From positions 1-64,000 of the forward strand of contig NZ_AUBP01000007.1 of the NCBI RefSeq assembly GCF_000429305.1: 64,000 nucleotides of DNA, written 5' to 3'. The notes beneath the pieces were generated by a model that worked only from the letters and a program-made list of their open reading frames with translations, did not search any database and had not been told where the DNA came from. Shown here one piece after another: positions 34,083 through 44,486 of this stretch. Position numbers and translations under genes: made by a program. How positions within the stretch are numbered: the stretch's first letter is position 1; every line of letters starts with the position of its first letter. The stretch is from Desulfovibrio inopinatus DSM 10711 (lineage in GTDB: Bacteria; Desulfobacterota; Desulfovibrionia; Desulfovibrionales; Desulfovibrionaceae).

Positions 34083-35561
34083 TTACCGAGGAATCTTATC
34101 TATCATATGGAGAAGTCCGGCGGCACTTAATCCTTCTCCACAAGGAACAAGGGCATCTGGTTCGAGTTGGCGGAGAAGAAGCTGCGCATTGTGGTAGGCT
34201 TTATCCGCTTTATCAAATTGTTTTTCTTGTCGGTACAAATTCCCTAATTCGAATAATGCCAAAATGAAATTTGAATCGATATAGAGCGCCTTTTTCAAAT
34301 TGGCTTTGGCGTCGTCGAATTTATTGTGTTCCATCTGAATGCTCGCCAAAAGAAAGCGAAGATACGGCGAGAGCTTATCACGCTTCACAGCGAGTTCTCC
34401 CCAGTGCTCAGCCGCATCGAGATCCCTCATGTTGGCACAAGCTTGGGCCAATAATCCCAGAAACTGACCGTCCAAATCCTTGTGCGGTTTGAGGTCTTCT
34501 TCCAAAATTCTGCGGACTTCTGGGTACCGCTTCGCAGTAAAGGCCTCTCGTGCGTGTTTGGTGAGCTGCTTAATGTTTTCGTGGTGCGAAACCGGTGCAA
34601 TGGGACTGGGAAGTATTGGGGAAGGTTTTTGAGGAAGAGAAGCCTTTTTGACGCAAGCAATAGAAGAAATGGTTTTGGTTGGAAGGAAAACAGGTGTTTC
34701 GGGAAGCGCCTGGGTTTTGACATAAACCATGGTTTGCGCTGCTGCTTTGGCAAAGAACAACCCCGATGAGGTCGCAAGTGTTCCTTCAGAAGCGCTTAAT
34801 GCGAGAAATCCACGGTTTGTAAGACATGCGTGGAATCGTTTGATCACTTCGTTGCGGACTGATTCGACAAAATACATAAGGACATTGCGGCAAAAAATGA
34901 CATCAATATTCGATGTATTCGGGTTCGAAGAAGGATACGGATCAAGCGCAAGGTTGAGTCTTGCGAATTGAACCATTGATGCAATGTCTTGGCGGAGTCG
35001 TCGTGAATCATCGGATTGGGACGTAAAATATTTTGATGTCACCCATTCCGGAGTCCCGCGAAAGGACCATTTTCGATAAACTCTTTTACGGGCAGCTTGC
35101 AGGGAAAGTGGATTGATATCTGTTGCCAGAATAGACACCTTGGGACCACCGCGCTCCTTGATAATGGTATGCGCTGTGATGGCCAGCGAATAGGCTTCTT
35201 CACCACTGGAACAGCCAGCACTCCAGAGGCGGATGGTGTCGGAGACGGGGCTCGTTTTCAACAATTGGGCAACGGCATTCAGTGCGCGAGACTCACGAAA
35301 AAAATACGTTTCTCCATTGGTCAAATGGGAAGCGAGCATTTCAATACGTTCGGGGGTGTCACGTGTTCTGAGATACCATGTGATGAAATCGTCGGTTCGA
35401 TCAAACCCGAAGGTGGATGCAGCCGCGCTGAGACCACGGATAAGTTCTCGTTCCCGCTCATCGAGAAAAGACAATCCAAGCTCGTTGGCAATATATTCCG
35501 TGAAGGTCTGCAACAGTTGGGGGGAGACCGTGTTGCCATATTGGGAAGCGGCAGTGCTCAT
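34083..35561 (-). CDS. CheR methyltransferase with C-terminal TPR (WspC-like)
   Basis: A 492-aa protein that methylates receptor Glu residues using SAM. The CheR N-terminal helical domain (about 15-85, ending FFRE) precedes the methyltransferase core (RLWSAGCSSGEEAYS, then IDVIFCRNVLMYF). A Pro-rich linker (about 290-330) leads to TPR-like helices (about 335-485). CheR-TPR proteins such as WspC do not need a pentapeptide tether on the receptor, consistent with the MCP here lacking one. Its ATG overlaps the stop of the upstream cheW by 4 nt. Confidence 0.92.
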   Translation of the reverse strand: MSTAASQYGNTVSPQLLQTFTEYIANELGLSFLDERERELIRGLSAAASTFGFDRTDDFITWYLRTRDTPERIEMLASHLTNGETYFFRESRALNAVAQLLKTSPVSDTIRLWSAGCSSGEEAYSLAITAHTIIKERGGPKVSILATDINPLSLQAARKRVYRKWSFRGTPEWVTSKYFTSQSDDSRRLRQDIASMVQFARLNLALDPYPSSNPNTSNIDVIFCRNVLMYFVESVRNEVIKRFHACLTNRGFLALSASEGTLATSSGLFFAKAAAQTMVYVKTQALPETPVFLPTKTISSIACVKKASLPQKPSPILPSPIAPVSHHENIKQLTKHAREAFTAKRYPEVRRILEEDLKPHKDLDGQFLGLLAQACANMRDLDAAEHWGELAVKRDKLSPYLRFLLASIQMEHNKFDDAKANLKKALYIDSNFILALFELGNLYRQEKQFDKADKAYHNAQLLLRQLEPDALVPCGEGLSAAGLLHMIDKIPR

Positions 35562-36076
35562 AGCGAATCCGACATATCGTCGCGGTCTTCGATCTCTTCG
35601 GAGCGAGAAGCCTCGAAAGGTGATTCGATAATGGCATCGGCAACGGCTGCGCGTTCGTCTTCCGTCAGGAAAGAATCGGGGTCGCTGACAAATACGGTGA
35701 TATCTCGAAAAGAAGACACGGAAACGACATCGTGATATCCTGGAATAAGATCTTCGGCCGCGATGACATTTTCGCTTTGAAGGAAATCTACATCAAGTAC
35801 CGTGTCTGCAAGGACGAGAACTGGGCCATATTCTGCTTGAATTTCAAGAAAAGCCTGAGAAGTCCGAATCGGTGAGGGATCAAAACCAAGATGCACACCT
35901 GGATCGACGAGAGCGATCATTCGTCCATGGACATTAACAACGCCTAAAACTGTTTGTGGAGCATCAGGTAATGGTGTTGTTGCCACAGCTTGGTGTACTC
36001 GCCGGACCGAAGCAAGTGGGAGAGCAAGGATTCGATCCCGCACGACAAAGAAAAGATAGGTTTCAGCTGTGTTCAT
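35558..36076 (-). CDS. CheW-like coupling protein, first gene of the chemosensory operon
   Basis: A 172-aa CheW-domain adaptor (FVVRDRILALPLASVRRVHQA, VLGVVNVHGRMIALVDPG), with an acidic C-terminal tail. It starts the operon and overlaps cheR by ATGA (35558-35561), so the two are coupled. The 150 bp to the divergent membrane protein gene at 36227 should hold promoters for both directions; I see no clear sigma-54 site there. Confidence 0.87.
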   Translation of the reverse strand: MNTAETYLFFVVRDRILALPLASVRRVHQAVATTPLPDAPQTVLGVVNVHGRMIALVDPGVHLGFDPSPIRTSQAFLEIQAEYGPVLVLADTVLDVDFLQSENVIAAEDLIPGYHDVVSVSSFRDITVFVSDPDSFLTEDERAAVADAIIESPFEASRSEEIEDRDDMSDSL

Positions 36077-36226
36077 AATGGCCGCACCGTGGTTTCACGG
36101 TTCAGGCTCTGCCACAAGCCTTTGTTCCGTCTTTCACGCTGTGTTTTGTTGCCATTACCGTTTTTGGGGAACAAAGAAAACTGTTTTGCCGTACCGAAAT
36201 CGGTCGGGGGAATCTGGAGGAATGTG

Positions 36227-36610
36227 GTGCGTATCGTGATAAGCTGTTTCTTGGTGTGCGCATGGGGAGGAACTGCTTTGGCGATGTCGCTTCTTGACGA
36301 TATGACACAACCGGTTATTGAGCAGGCTACATCCATCTATGACGTTGCGTGGTGGACCATGACGACCAGCATGGTAAGCGCGATTGCGTTCTGTCTCTTT
36401 GTACTGGCTTTTCTTGTTTTTGGATTACGAACCAACAATATTGAAAATGTACTCCGTGTTTTCGGAGTTGTTTTTGTCATCTTTCTTCTTGTCGTTCTGG
36501 TATTGCTCCGAATGATCAATATGACGACCGACGGAATTCTTGGGGGCGTCTGTCTGCTTGCAGGATATTGGCTTGGGGGGATCCGTTCTAAACGAGATGA
36601 AAAACACTGA
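36227..36610 (+). CDS. Small membrane protein of unknown function
   Basis: I do not recognise this 127-aa protein. GTG 36227 (or 36224) follows GGAGG with good spacing and gives a signal-like first helix (VRIVISCFLVCAWGGTALA), then two or three membrane helices (about 45-70, 77-97 and possibly 100-117) and a short basic tail. The frame continues upstream into cheW on the other strand, but that part is a shadow. It is divergent from the chemosensory operon and ends directly against the stop of the next gene on the minus strand, with no spacer. Confidence 0.6.
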   Translation: MRIVISCFLVCAWGGTALAMSLLDDMTQPVIEQATSIYDVAWWTMTTSMVSAIAFCLFVLAFLVFGLRTNNIENVLRVFGVVFVIFLLVVLVLLRMINMTTDGILGGVCLLAGYWLGGIRSKRDEKH

Positions 36611-38140
36611 TCATTGCACTGAAACAGAATCAAGAATGAAGTGCAATATAGGGAGCAATGAGGTATTTTGTGTTATTGAATTTGTCGTGAGGTGTACAAT
36701 AATGGGATCATTTGGCTTCAGGGTAAGTTCCAGTTTCCCTGTGGAGATGGATTCCGTGGTAACGGGCAATAATGTCTCTTGGGTCACTTCTAGACCGGTC
36801 TCGGTATCGGGAACCAAGTGGGTGATAACGGCATTTCCATTGGCCAATCCATCCAATAGCAGGGTTTGATGTTCGAGCTCAGGTTCTAAGGCATCGTCCC
36901 ACCAAATGACATAAACGGTTTTTTCCTCAATATGAGCTTGGTAGGTACGGATCGAATCGGGAGTATTAGGGAATGTGGCAGCCGTCACCGATGTCATATC
37001 GATATTCTCAAGTAGCGTATTGACATTGTGTAACGTGTAATAACTCAGCTTTTTCGCCCCTAATCCAAGATCGTCGCTTCCTAAACCATCATAGATGAGG
37101 CCGGTGTGGTCGAAATATGTATCATTTCCTAGAAAACCTTCCATTAAGCCCCAGGCAAGAAGGACAGTATCGAAGCCGCGGCTCGCTGCAGTGATTATGC
37201 GTTTGGCATAATCGGCAGCTTGCTGTCGCTCGGATTGGAAATCATAGAATGGTTCCTCGGGATCGCCGGAATAACTTCCCATTTCGGTGATGATGAAGCC
37301 CGTACCTTCCAAAAGGCCAAGCTCATCAAGAGTGGTCCGAATTGCCGTCACGATATCTTCACCTGTGCGACGGTCAAGAAAGCGATAGTCACCAATTGCA
37401 TTACCATACCAATGTATATCGAACAGATCGAAGGGCTTCCCTTCCAGTTTTTGTAAAATGGGGACGTAATACGTATCGAATGTATGGATGTAATTAAATG
37501 GGTCGCCTGTAACGCCACCAATGGCGACATTACACTCCGCACACGCCTGCTTTATGGCCTCATACGTGATGGTAAGCAATTTATCGTAATCAGCACGGAC
37601 ATTTTGCGGCAATCCCGGTTCATTGGCCACCTGCCAATTTTTAATCTTGGCGACAACATCCGGTGCATCATCAATGCCGTCTCCATCATATCGTTCGACA
37701 ACGGCCGAGACAAAACGAGAATATGCCTCCTGATCCACCGGCAGCCACGAGTCCGTTTCAGTCCACTGCGAGAAGGAGTTTCCGTCCGGTGCAATATTGG
37801 CAATGACTGACATGGAGTCAGGAATTGCTCCATATTCGGCATCAAGCGCCTGGAAATTGAAAACAGGATTCTCCAAGGAGACTTGGACGAGACTCCAAAA
37901 TGCATAGAGACCGGGACGAGTCCAACCGACTCTCGCTTCCTGTGCATCACTGTATCCGTTATGCTCGTACTCTGATTTGTTGACCGATGCTTGATGAACT
38001 CCAAATGGGGAAGCAGCAATGATTTTGTCTGGCAACATACAGCCAATGAAAATGGTCATGACGAGTGCCATACAAACACGTTTGATATGTTGGTATCGGC
38101 GGAAGTCTGGGATTGGGACGTATTTGAGGCTATACTGCAT
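36611..38140 (-). CDS. Exported clan GH-A-like glycoside hydrolase
   Basis: A 509-aa secreted protein, signal helix within the first 45 residues (MALVMTIFIGCML), predicted (beta/alpha)8 barrel. The two catalytic Glu of clan GH-A are seen: WQVANEP (Glu174, acid/base) and FIITEMGSY (Glu286, nucleophile), with FDIHWYG between. The C-terminal 100 residues are beta-rich. The family is closest in pattern to GH5/GH39/GH42-type enzymes, but I cannot place it. Substrate unknown. ATG 38140 is my choice; GTG 38167 and a later ATG 38071 are alternatives. It is followed tail-to-tail by the membrane protein gene. Confidence 0.65.
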   Translation of the reverse strand: MQYSLKYVPIPDFRRYQHIKRVCMALVMTIFIGCMLPDKIIAASPFGVHQASVNKSEYEHNGYSDAQEARVGWTRPGLYAFWSLVQVSLENPVFNFQALDAEYGAIPDSMSVIANIAPDGNSFSQWTETDSWLPVDQEAYSRFVSAVVERYDGDGIDDAPDVVAKIKNWQVANEPGLPQNVRADYDKLLTITYEAIKQACAECNVAIGGVTGDPFNYIHTFDTYYVPILQKLEGKPFDLFDIHWYGNAIGDYRFLDRRTGEDIVTAIRTTLDELGLLEGTGFIITEMGSYSGDPEEPFYDFQSERQQAADYAKRIITAASRGFDTVLLAWGLMEGFLGNDTYFDHTGLIYDGLGSDDLGLGAKKLSYYTLHNVNTLLENIDMTSVTAATFPNTPDSIRTYQAHIEEKTVYVIWWDDALEPELEHQTLLLDGLANGNAVITHLVPDTETGLEVTQETLLPVTTESISTGKLELTLKPNDPIIVHLTTNSITQNTSLLPILHFILDSVSVQ

Positions 38141-38250
38141 TGGTGATGTGTCCCGGAATGCGAGCACTCCATATTGTTACGGATAAGATCAAACTTGCGA
38201 GCATTGAATATTGAAGCCAAAGATCACTCTAGCCTCGTTTCTTTCTCGCG

Positions 38251-41200
38251 TTATTCGGTGCTGTCAGGTGCTCTGTTTTCTTGCTCAATCTGCTTTAAAA
38301 AAGCAGTTTCCGCTTCGTCGAGTCGCTTTTTGAATTGATCATAAAATGCGTTGATATTTTCTGTTTCACGTTGTCGGGCTGTTCTTTCCAAATCGAGTGC
38401 GGCTTGTCTGCACAGTTCGGCACCAAGCGATGCACAATTGCCTTTTGTGGAATGGGCCAACCGTGTCAGGACATCCCAATCAAGTTCGGAAAATGCACTT
38501 TCGAATTGTGGCCGTTTTTCCTTGATGTCTATAAGGAAGGCTTCTCGAATATCATTATAGAGATCTTTATCGTCGCCTAACCTGGAAAGCGCGGCATTGT
38601 AATCAGATAAAGCATCTTCCTGTGCAGGCAAGAGCGATTTCGATTGAGTTATTGGCGTACCTTTGGGGATTTCTCCCAACATATGCGCAAGTTCCATGTA
38701 TTCGACAGGTTTCGCGAGAAAGTCATTCATACCAGCACTCAGACATTGATCTCTATAGCTTGAAAAGGCATGGGCTGTCATGGCAACAATGGGAATGTTT
38801 TTGAGCTTTTCACCAACGTCACCGCGCCGTATGCGATGCGTGGCGTTCAGCCCGTCCATTTCCGGCATTTCAAGATCCATAAGGACAAGATCGTAATGCG
38901 AGCAAGACAGTTTATGTAAGCCTTCGAATCCCGAACTTGCTGTATCTGCGGTGTGGCCGAGTCTGGTGATTAATGCCTGACCGACTTTCAAATTGACCTT
39001 GTTATCGTCTATAATCAAGATTTTTTTGGGAACGGCATCATTAAAAAGAACACGCGATTTCAGTGGAGATCGTTGCTCTGAACTTGGTTCGCAACCCATG
39101 GGAAAACAGGCATCGAAGGTAAAGGTGGAGCCAATCCACGGACGGCTTGTGACCAAAATGGTTCCGCCCATCATTTCTGCAAGGTGTTTACTGATGCTGA
39201 GTCCCAAACCTGTACCACCTGCACTTCGTTCGTGTGTGCAACAAGCCTGTCCAAAGGTATCGAAGATGGATTGTTGTTCTAAGAGGGAGATGCCGATTCC
39301 CGTATCACTGATTTGGAATTGTAATTGAACGGAATCGCTGTGAATGTTGGTTGCTCTGACAAAAATATCAACAGAGCCGACATGCGTGAATTTAACGGCA
39401 TTGCCAGCAAGATTGACCAGAATTTGTCGAATTCGGTGTGCATCGCCTAAAACATATTTCGGAACATTCTCGTCGATAACGACAGTGAATTGGATATCCT
39501 TTTTACATGCTTGAAACTCAAGAGGTTTCAGTGCGGAATGGATCATTTCCCGAACGTCGAAGTCTTCGATATCGAGAACAAGCTTATTGGCCTCGATTTT
39601 GGAAAGGTCGAGAACATCATTAATAATAAGAAGTAAATGATCAGAGGAGTCACGTACATTGAGGAGATAGTCGCGGACGGTTTCGTCAATATCCATATGC
39701 AACACCAAGTCTGTTAACCCGACAATGGCGTTCATAGGCGTACGGATTTCATGACTCATTCTGGCAAGAAAATCGCTTTTGGCTTTATTGGCTTGTTCTG
39801 CAGCGTCCCTGGCTCTGATGAGTTCGTCTTCTATTTTTTTTCTCTGTTCAATATCGAGAATAAGGATCTGAATTTCATCGGTGCTGATGCGTTTAACGCT
39901 TAAAGCGATAGGTCGATGCCTTCCATCTGGTCGACAATAGTCGATCTCGAAACGCGCGGGAACACCGACAAGAACGGCGTCTATTGTAAAATTATCTTTG
40001 TTTTCCAGAGGCTGAAGAAAGAGTTCTCTTCCATCGCAATGAGATTCATTTGCCAGATCGATTCCAAGAATGCGTTTTGCTCGTTCATTGGCGTCGGTGA
40101 TGATAAAATTTTTATTCGTTATGACGATACCTTCCACCGATTGCTCGTAGAGAATGCGGTAACGTTCTTCATTTTTTCGCAATGCTTCTTCAGCTTGATG
40201 CCGTTCCACGGCAAAAGCGAACATCCCGGTGAGCTGACGAACAATGTGGATATCATTTTCCGAATATGGCGACGGTGCATTGGCGAGGGCGACCAATCCC
40301 AATAACTTGCCTGCCACAGTCGCCGGAGCAATGAGAATACGATCGATCGGTACATGGCCTTTTGGTAAACCGCTCACATCTGGATGATCTAAAGGATGCT
40401 CCTGGGCATATGTTTTGTGTTCGACCATAGCGGAACCCCAAATAGGGTGTGTTGCGACGTCGGGCTCCTGGACGGATAAACATATGCTGCGTTGTGATAA
40501 CGTACACAACCCTTTCGTGGCGGGTGAAATGGTATGGCCAATAAGTGTACCGTCTTCACCGTCGGTTTTTGCCACGAAACCAAATGAAGATCCCGTCAGT
40601 TTCAGGCACGTATTGAGGACAACATCAATAAGATCATCCAAAATAAAGCGGCTGCTGAAAATAACATCTGAAATCTCAGCAATGGCGGATTTAAAAGCCA
40701 CTTCCCGCTGAAGTTCCAATTGTGCCAATCGGCGTTGCTCGATTTCTTTTTTGAGCTGATCATTGGCGCGCTGCAATTCCTCCGTACGTTTATCGACTTC
40801 TTCCTGCAAATGATCTTGGTAAGATTCAAGCATACGCCGATGCGCATGACGTTCGGTGATGTCATCGACGGCAATGGAAATATAGTCCTCGCCTTTAAAG
40901 GAGAAGAGATTCAGATGAAGTTCGACGGGAAAGACGTATTCCATTCGTGTCGTGTGAATGCTTTCCAGCGTCTTATGGCGTTTTTTCTTGAGTTGCTTCC
41001 AGATCGAATCCCACCACTGCGACAGTGTCCCAATGTCGATATCGTCAATACTTGTATCGAGAAACCATCTTCGATCATATCCGTATGTCTGGGTTGCCGC
41101 TGTATTGACATATTGGAACGTTTTATCCGGGCGAAGGAGCATTATGGGAGCGCGGGTATTTTCAAATGTCAGCAAGAGCAGATAATACTCGTCTTCAATT

Positions 41201-41949
41201 CTGTTTTTGGCGGAAATATCGATAACGAGTCCGCGAAAATGATCTATATTTCCTTTTGGATCGGTGACGGAAGTAATCGTAAGCGCTAACCATGCGGTGG
41301 AGCCGTTTCGTCGACGAAATTCTATCTCCACATTTTGTATGAGACCGTCACGTTCCAACCGGCGGAGAATTTCTTGTCGTGGAAGAGGGCCAACATAGCA
41401 TGCACTGATGTCTTTGACTTCATCGAAGACTTGTTGTGGAGTGTCATACTGGAGCATATTGGCAAACGCTGTATTGATTTCCAAAAATTGCCCACCGACA
41501 GACGTTTTGAACACCCCTATGGAGCTGTTTTTCATCAGCTCCAGAAACACATCGGGCGAAGATTTTGGAGAAAAAGCGCGCCCGACGGCAATGATGTTTC
41601 CGTTATGATTGAGGCTCCCTCCTCTCCAGGTAATCCAATTTACGCCATTTCTTCCAATAAAACGGTGAAGAAAATCGACTGGACCTGTGCTTTGAGCAAC
41701 CTGCTTCAAGGCGACTTGTACACTGTATTTTTCATCAGAATGGACAAAATCAAGAAGGGATTTTCCAACAATCTCATTCCGTGAGTAGCCAGTCAGATAG
41801 AGAAATGGTTCATTGAAACGGCAGCATGTTCCGTTTGCGTCGAGGATGAGAACGCATTCTTGTAATGACGACGTGAGATGGAGTCGATCTTCGTGAGAAA
41901 TGAGTGTTTCAAACGAAGAAATATCTGATTGCTGTGTATTGACTTTCAT
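38251..41949 (-). CDS. Large soluble hybrid histidine kinase with PAS, GAF, REC and Hpt domains
   Basis: A 1232-aa cytoplasmic sensor kinase. Three PAS-like domains (about 20-130, 135-255, 265-375), a coiled coil (about 375-425), GAF (about 430-600), a further PAS (about 610-720), HisKA ([14 protein letters not shown]), HATPase ([24 protein letters not shown]), a receiver ([11 protein letters not shown]) and a C-terminal Hpt ([13 protein letters not shown]). The lack of membrane helices suggests redox, gas or ligand sensing inside the cell. The final Hpt means a separate response regulator is needed, and none with a DNA-binding domain is in this window. It is an orphan gene. Confidence 0.92.
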   Translation of the reverse strand: MKVNTQQSDISSFETLISHEDRLHLTSSLQECVLILDANGTCCRFNEPFLYLTGYSRNEIVGKSLLDFVHSDEKYSVQVALKQVAQSTGPVDFLHRFIGRNGVNWITWRGGSLNHNGNIIAVGRAFSPKSSPDVFLELMKNSSIGVFKTSVGGQFLEINTAFANMLQYDTPQQVFDEVKDISACYVGPLPRQEILRRLERDGLIQNVEIEFRRRNGSTAWLALTITSVTDPKGNIDHFRGLVIDISAKNRIEDEYYLLLLTFENTRAPIMLLRPDKTFQYVNTAATQTYGYDRRWFLDTSIDDIDIGTLSQWWDSIWKQLKKKRHKTLESIHTTRMEYVFPVELHLNLFSFKGEDYISIAVDDITERHAHRRMLESYQDHLQEEVDKRTEELQRANDQLKKEIEQRRLAQLELQREVAFKSAIAEISDVIFSSRFILDDLIDVVLNTCLKLTGSSFGFVAKTDGEDGTLIGHTISPATKGLCTLSQRSICLSVQEPDVATHPIWGSAMVEHKTYAQEHPLDHPDVSGLPKGHVPIDRILIAPATVAGKLLGLVALANAPSPYSENDIHIVRQLTGMFAFAVERHQAEEALRKNEERYRILYEQSVEGIVITNKNFIITDANERAKRILGIDLANESHCDGRELFLQPLENKDNFTIDAVLVGVPARFEIDYCRPDGRHRPIALSVKRISTDEIQILILDIEQRKKIEDELIRARDAAEQANKAKSDFLARMSHEIRTPMNAIVGLTDLVLHMDIDETVRDYLLNVRDSSDHLLLIINDVLDLSKIEANKLVLDIEDFDVREMIHSALKPLEFQACKKDIQFTVVIDENVPKYVLGDAHRIRQILVNLAGNAVKFTHVGSVDIFVRATNIHSDSVQLQFQISDTGIGISLLEQQSIFDTFGQACCTHERSAGGTGLGLSISKHLAEMMGGTILVTSRPWIGSTFTFDACFPMGCEPSSEQRSPLKSRVLFNDAVPKKILIIDDNKVNLKVGQALITRLGHTADTASSGFEGLHKLSCSHYDLVLMDLEMPEMDGLNATHRIRRGDVGEKLKNIPIVAMTAHAFSSYRDQCLSAGMNDFLAKPVEYMELAHMLGEIPKGTPITQSKSLLPAQEDALSDYNAALSRLGDDKDLYNDIREAFLIDIKEKRPQFESAFSELDWDVLTRLAHSTKGNCASLGAELCRQAALDLERTARQRETENINAFYDQFKKRLDEAETAFLKQIEQENRAPDSTE

Positions 41950-42172
41950 ATCAGGGACAAAATCGTTTTGCAGGGTTGCGATACCGGCAATGACGCATCA
42001 ATGTCGTGAATTGTGCTCACTCTTCTCTCCCTCTTTGCCAGATCTTCATCGTGTTGTGTTGAGAACTCGATCGCAACGAGCAATTGAGTTTGGAATCGAA
42101 ATGGCAGTTCATGAAACATCATGCGGCAAAAGGGAAAGATATTACACCGTCGACCGATTAGGTATCTTGAAC

Positions 42173-42568
42173 TCAGCGATGTTTTATGATGGGGACTTTT
42201 TGAATGATTTTCTCATAATACACTTGGTCTTTTTCAAAATTGACCGCACGGCCATAACGAATATTGAACTGTGTGATCATGATGTTTAATTTTTGGATTT
42301 GGCGATATCGTTCTCGTTCGTCTTGGCAGTTCGACAACAAGTCCATCATGGTTATGATTTCTTTTTCTTCCTGGATTTCCGGCGGTGCGTGTCCAGAGTT
42401 TTTCAGTATTTTATACGCCATGCGCAAATCTTCAGGAACCATAGAGTCATCGTCGTAGCTCAACGGTTTGCCTTGCCCTTCAAGATTATAGAAGTCCCCA
42501 TTCTCCATGGATTGGCGGATACGTTCTTCAGCAATGTCGGCAAAAGCTTTCAACATACATCCCCACAT
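42173..42568 (-). CDS. DUF1992 (DnaJC28-like) conserved protein
   Basis: A 131-aa member of the DUF1992 family (YhdN; the conserved domain of DnaJC28), with its typical ADIAEERIRQSMENGDFYNLEGQGKPL start and acidic helix-rich remainder (PPEIQEEKEI). The J-domain is absent, as in bacterial members, and the function is unknown. Starts at 42568 or 42556 are both possible; the latter has GGGGA just upstream but close. Confidence 0.85.
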   Translation of the reverse strand: MWGCMLKAFADIAEERIRQSMENGDFYNLEGQGKPLSYDDDSMVPEDLRMAYKILKNSGHAPPEIQEEKEIITMMDLLSNCQDERERYRQIQKLNIMITQFNIRYGRAVNFEKDQVYYEKIIQKVPIIKHR

Positions 42569-42852
42569 ATCTGAACGCAGTATTTCCAGGAAAATTATAC
42601 TTTGATTTTTGTTACGGCAAGGGGACTTCTATTAAAAAAAAGAGACAACACGGTTACATTACGTAAAAGCATTGTAGAATGAGGGGGATATACGAGAAAT
42701 TAAAATAATCGAGCGGCATCTGAAAAAACAAGACAGCGGAAAATTCATCAGTATTGTCACGAATTCTATAATAAAAAGAACTGGTACGTGGTAGATACAT
42801 TCTATGGATCGGGATAATTATTTCAAGGTTGACATACATGATTTTGTTACAA
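42569..42852. other. Intergenic region
   Basis: A 284-nt AT-rich gap between the DUF1992 gene and the auxiliary lipoprotein gene, both on the minus strand. It should hold the DUF1992 promoter. No clear terminator for the lipid-transport operon is visible. Confidence 0.35.
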
Positions 42853-43458
42853 TTACAAATCGTCTGATATTTCCTGTGTCATTGCATGCGCGAAAGAGTT
42901 TGCTGCATTTGTTGTCGCTTTGTTTAGGGCTTGTCGTGCAGATTCGGCGATATCTACCGGATTAAGGGCACGAACGGGAACGCGTACATCGACGTCGTCT
43001 GCCATCAACCATGTCGTCCCGCGCTTTGTATATACGTCGTAGTGAAATCGAACCTGAAAAAACAGGCTTGCTTCGGTATGAACAGCGAACGATTCTACAC
43101 GTCCCGAAAGAACAAGATCGTGTGGCATGCTCGGTGAATAAGGAGTTCTGGCAAAAAATCCAGGTTGACAATTGAGTGCGGCAACCAGTGCACCCGTAAT
43201 CATTTCGCTGGGCGACCCTTCCCAATACCATTCCAAACTCGGTGTATAAACGCCATGTTCACCAACTAAGACAGCTAAACGGTCGAGATAATCAAACACG
43301 GCGAAAGGCTTTACGGCAATCATGGTATCGTGTGCGGTGCGCGTCTGGATACATGGTGATTTGACGGCTTCGATACGAAGGAATTGTTGCACTCCGGGTT
43401 GACCAAAGCAGCCCGTTGTCAGAATGGAAAAGAGAATAGCAAGAAAGAGTCGTGTCAT
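42853..43458 (-). CDS. ABC transport auxiliary lipoprotein (Mla/PqiC-like)
   Basis: A 201-aa lipoprotein with a signal peptide ending in the lipobox LTTGC (Cys17). The body matches the pattern of ABC-type transport auxiliary lipoproteins (PqiC/YmbA-like, DUF330-type), which sit at the outer membrane in MCE transport systems. It follows mlaD and is the last gene of the operon. No MlaC-like periplasmic carrier or MlaA is nearby, so this lipoprotein may be the outer-membrane partner. ATG 43458 is chosen because it gives the lipobox signal peptide; the frame extends to 43518 into mlaD. Confidence 0.7.
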   Translation of the reverse strand: MTRLFLAILFSILTTGCFGQPGVQQFLRIEAVKSPCIQTRTAHDTMIAVKPFAVFDYLDRLAVLVGEHGVYTPSLEWYWEGSPSEMITGALVAALNCQPGFFARTPYSPSMPHDLVLSGRVESFAVHTEASLFFQVRFHYDVYTKRGTTWLMADDVDVRVPVRALNPVDIAESARQALNKATTNAANSFAHAMTQEISDDL

Positions 43459-43480
43459 ACCTGGCTCGTGTATCGTTCGT

Positions 43481-44377
43481 TTATTTGGGGGCAATGATAA
43501 TTTCCCAAGGACGCTCACGAAGACGTTGCATAAGAAATTTTAGATCTCGTGTCGCTTTTTCGACATTCAATAAAATTGTCTCCACTTGCTCCTGATCAAA
43601 GGCAACACTTTCGTCGAGGGAGTTCACTAATTTTCCAGCATTATCGAGCTGTGTACGGAGTGAGGCCAAGGTTTTTTTGACGTCATTTTTTAGTTCGACA
43701 ACGGAGTTGTCCATTATATCAAGGCTTCCGTCAACGCGATCACCCAGTGTATTTGCACGTAAAACCAAGTTGGAAAAATCTTGACGCACTGACACCACTG
43801 TCTGGGTAGCTTCATCTATCAATTTCGGAGCATTGGCCAGCGTTGTATTGAGATCTGCTGTATTGAGGCTCTCGACAAGGCTTTCGATTCCCTGCGCGAT
43901 ATTGACAAGCTTGGGTTTCAGTTCTTCAAAAAGCTGTCCGACTTCCGCAGCGAGCTGCTGCATACTGATAGATTCTTCGGCTGGGATAACGGCATCTTTG
44001 GTAAGTTTTTCTCCGGCATGACCACGGAGCTCAAGGTAGATATAATAATCGCCAACAAGGCCTTTTTGGGAGATGCTGGCTACCGTTCCTTGATAGAGTG
44101 GAAACCGTTCTTTGATGCCAATATCAACGCGTAATCGTCCAGGATTTGCAGGGTCGACAACAATGGATTCAATGCGTCCAACGGACAGGCCTCCATATTT
44201 GACGGGTTGCCCTGGCGTAAGATCTTTGACCGATTTGAAATAAATAGAATACGGAGTCAGCGTTTCCCAAAAGCGTAATCCACCGAGTACGACAATAAAT
44301 GCAGACAACACAGCGATACCAAGTCCAAGCATAATCCACGCTTTGACATACATTTTTTTGCTTGATTGTGTCTGCAT
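43481..44377 (-). CDS. MlaD-family MCE protein
   Basis: A 298-aa inner-membrane anchored MCE protein: one N-terminal membrane helix (about 13-34), the MCE domain (about 40-120: YFKSVKDLTPGQPVKYGGLSVGRIESI), then a long helical, coiled-coil-like region (about 150-290). It is longer than the about 180-aa MlaD of E. coli and resembles the Ycf22/YrbD type with a C-terminal helix that can form a tunnel or needle. It should bind lipid and work with the MlaE permease and MlaF ATPase encoded upstream. Confidence 0.9.
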   Translation of the reverse strand: MQTQSSKKMYVKAWIMLGLGIAVLSAFIVVLGGLRFWETLTPYSIYFKSVKDLTPGQPVKYGGLSVGRIESIVVDPANPGRLRVDIGIKERFPLYQGTVASISQKGLVGDYYIYLELRGHAGEKLTKDAVIPAEESISMQQLAAEVGQLFEELKPKLVNIAQGIESLVESLNTADLNTTLANAPKLIDEATQTVVSVRQDFSNLVLRANTLGDRVDGSLDIMDNSVVELKNDVKKTLASLRTQLDNAGKLVNSLDESVAFDQEQVETILLNVEKATRDLKFLMQRLRERPWEIIIAPK

Positions 44378-44486
44378 ACGTTCTCCTTCTTGAAATCAAT
44401 CCGATGAATATCTGGTCTGTGCATGATGCAGCGTTTTGTTTAACGCAATGTATCATTTGTGTTTTACAATTTGAAACGTGTGCTTT

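Noticed and set aside
35097-35735. 212-codon plus-strand frame inside cheR and cheW
   Set aside because: Antisense shadow of two well-supported genes; lacks a start site and family features.
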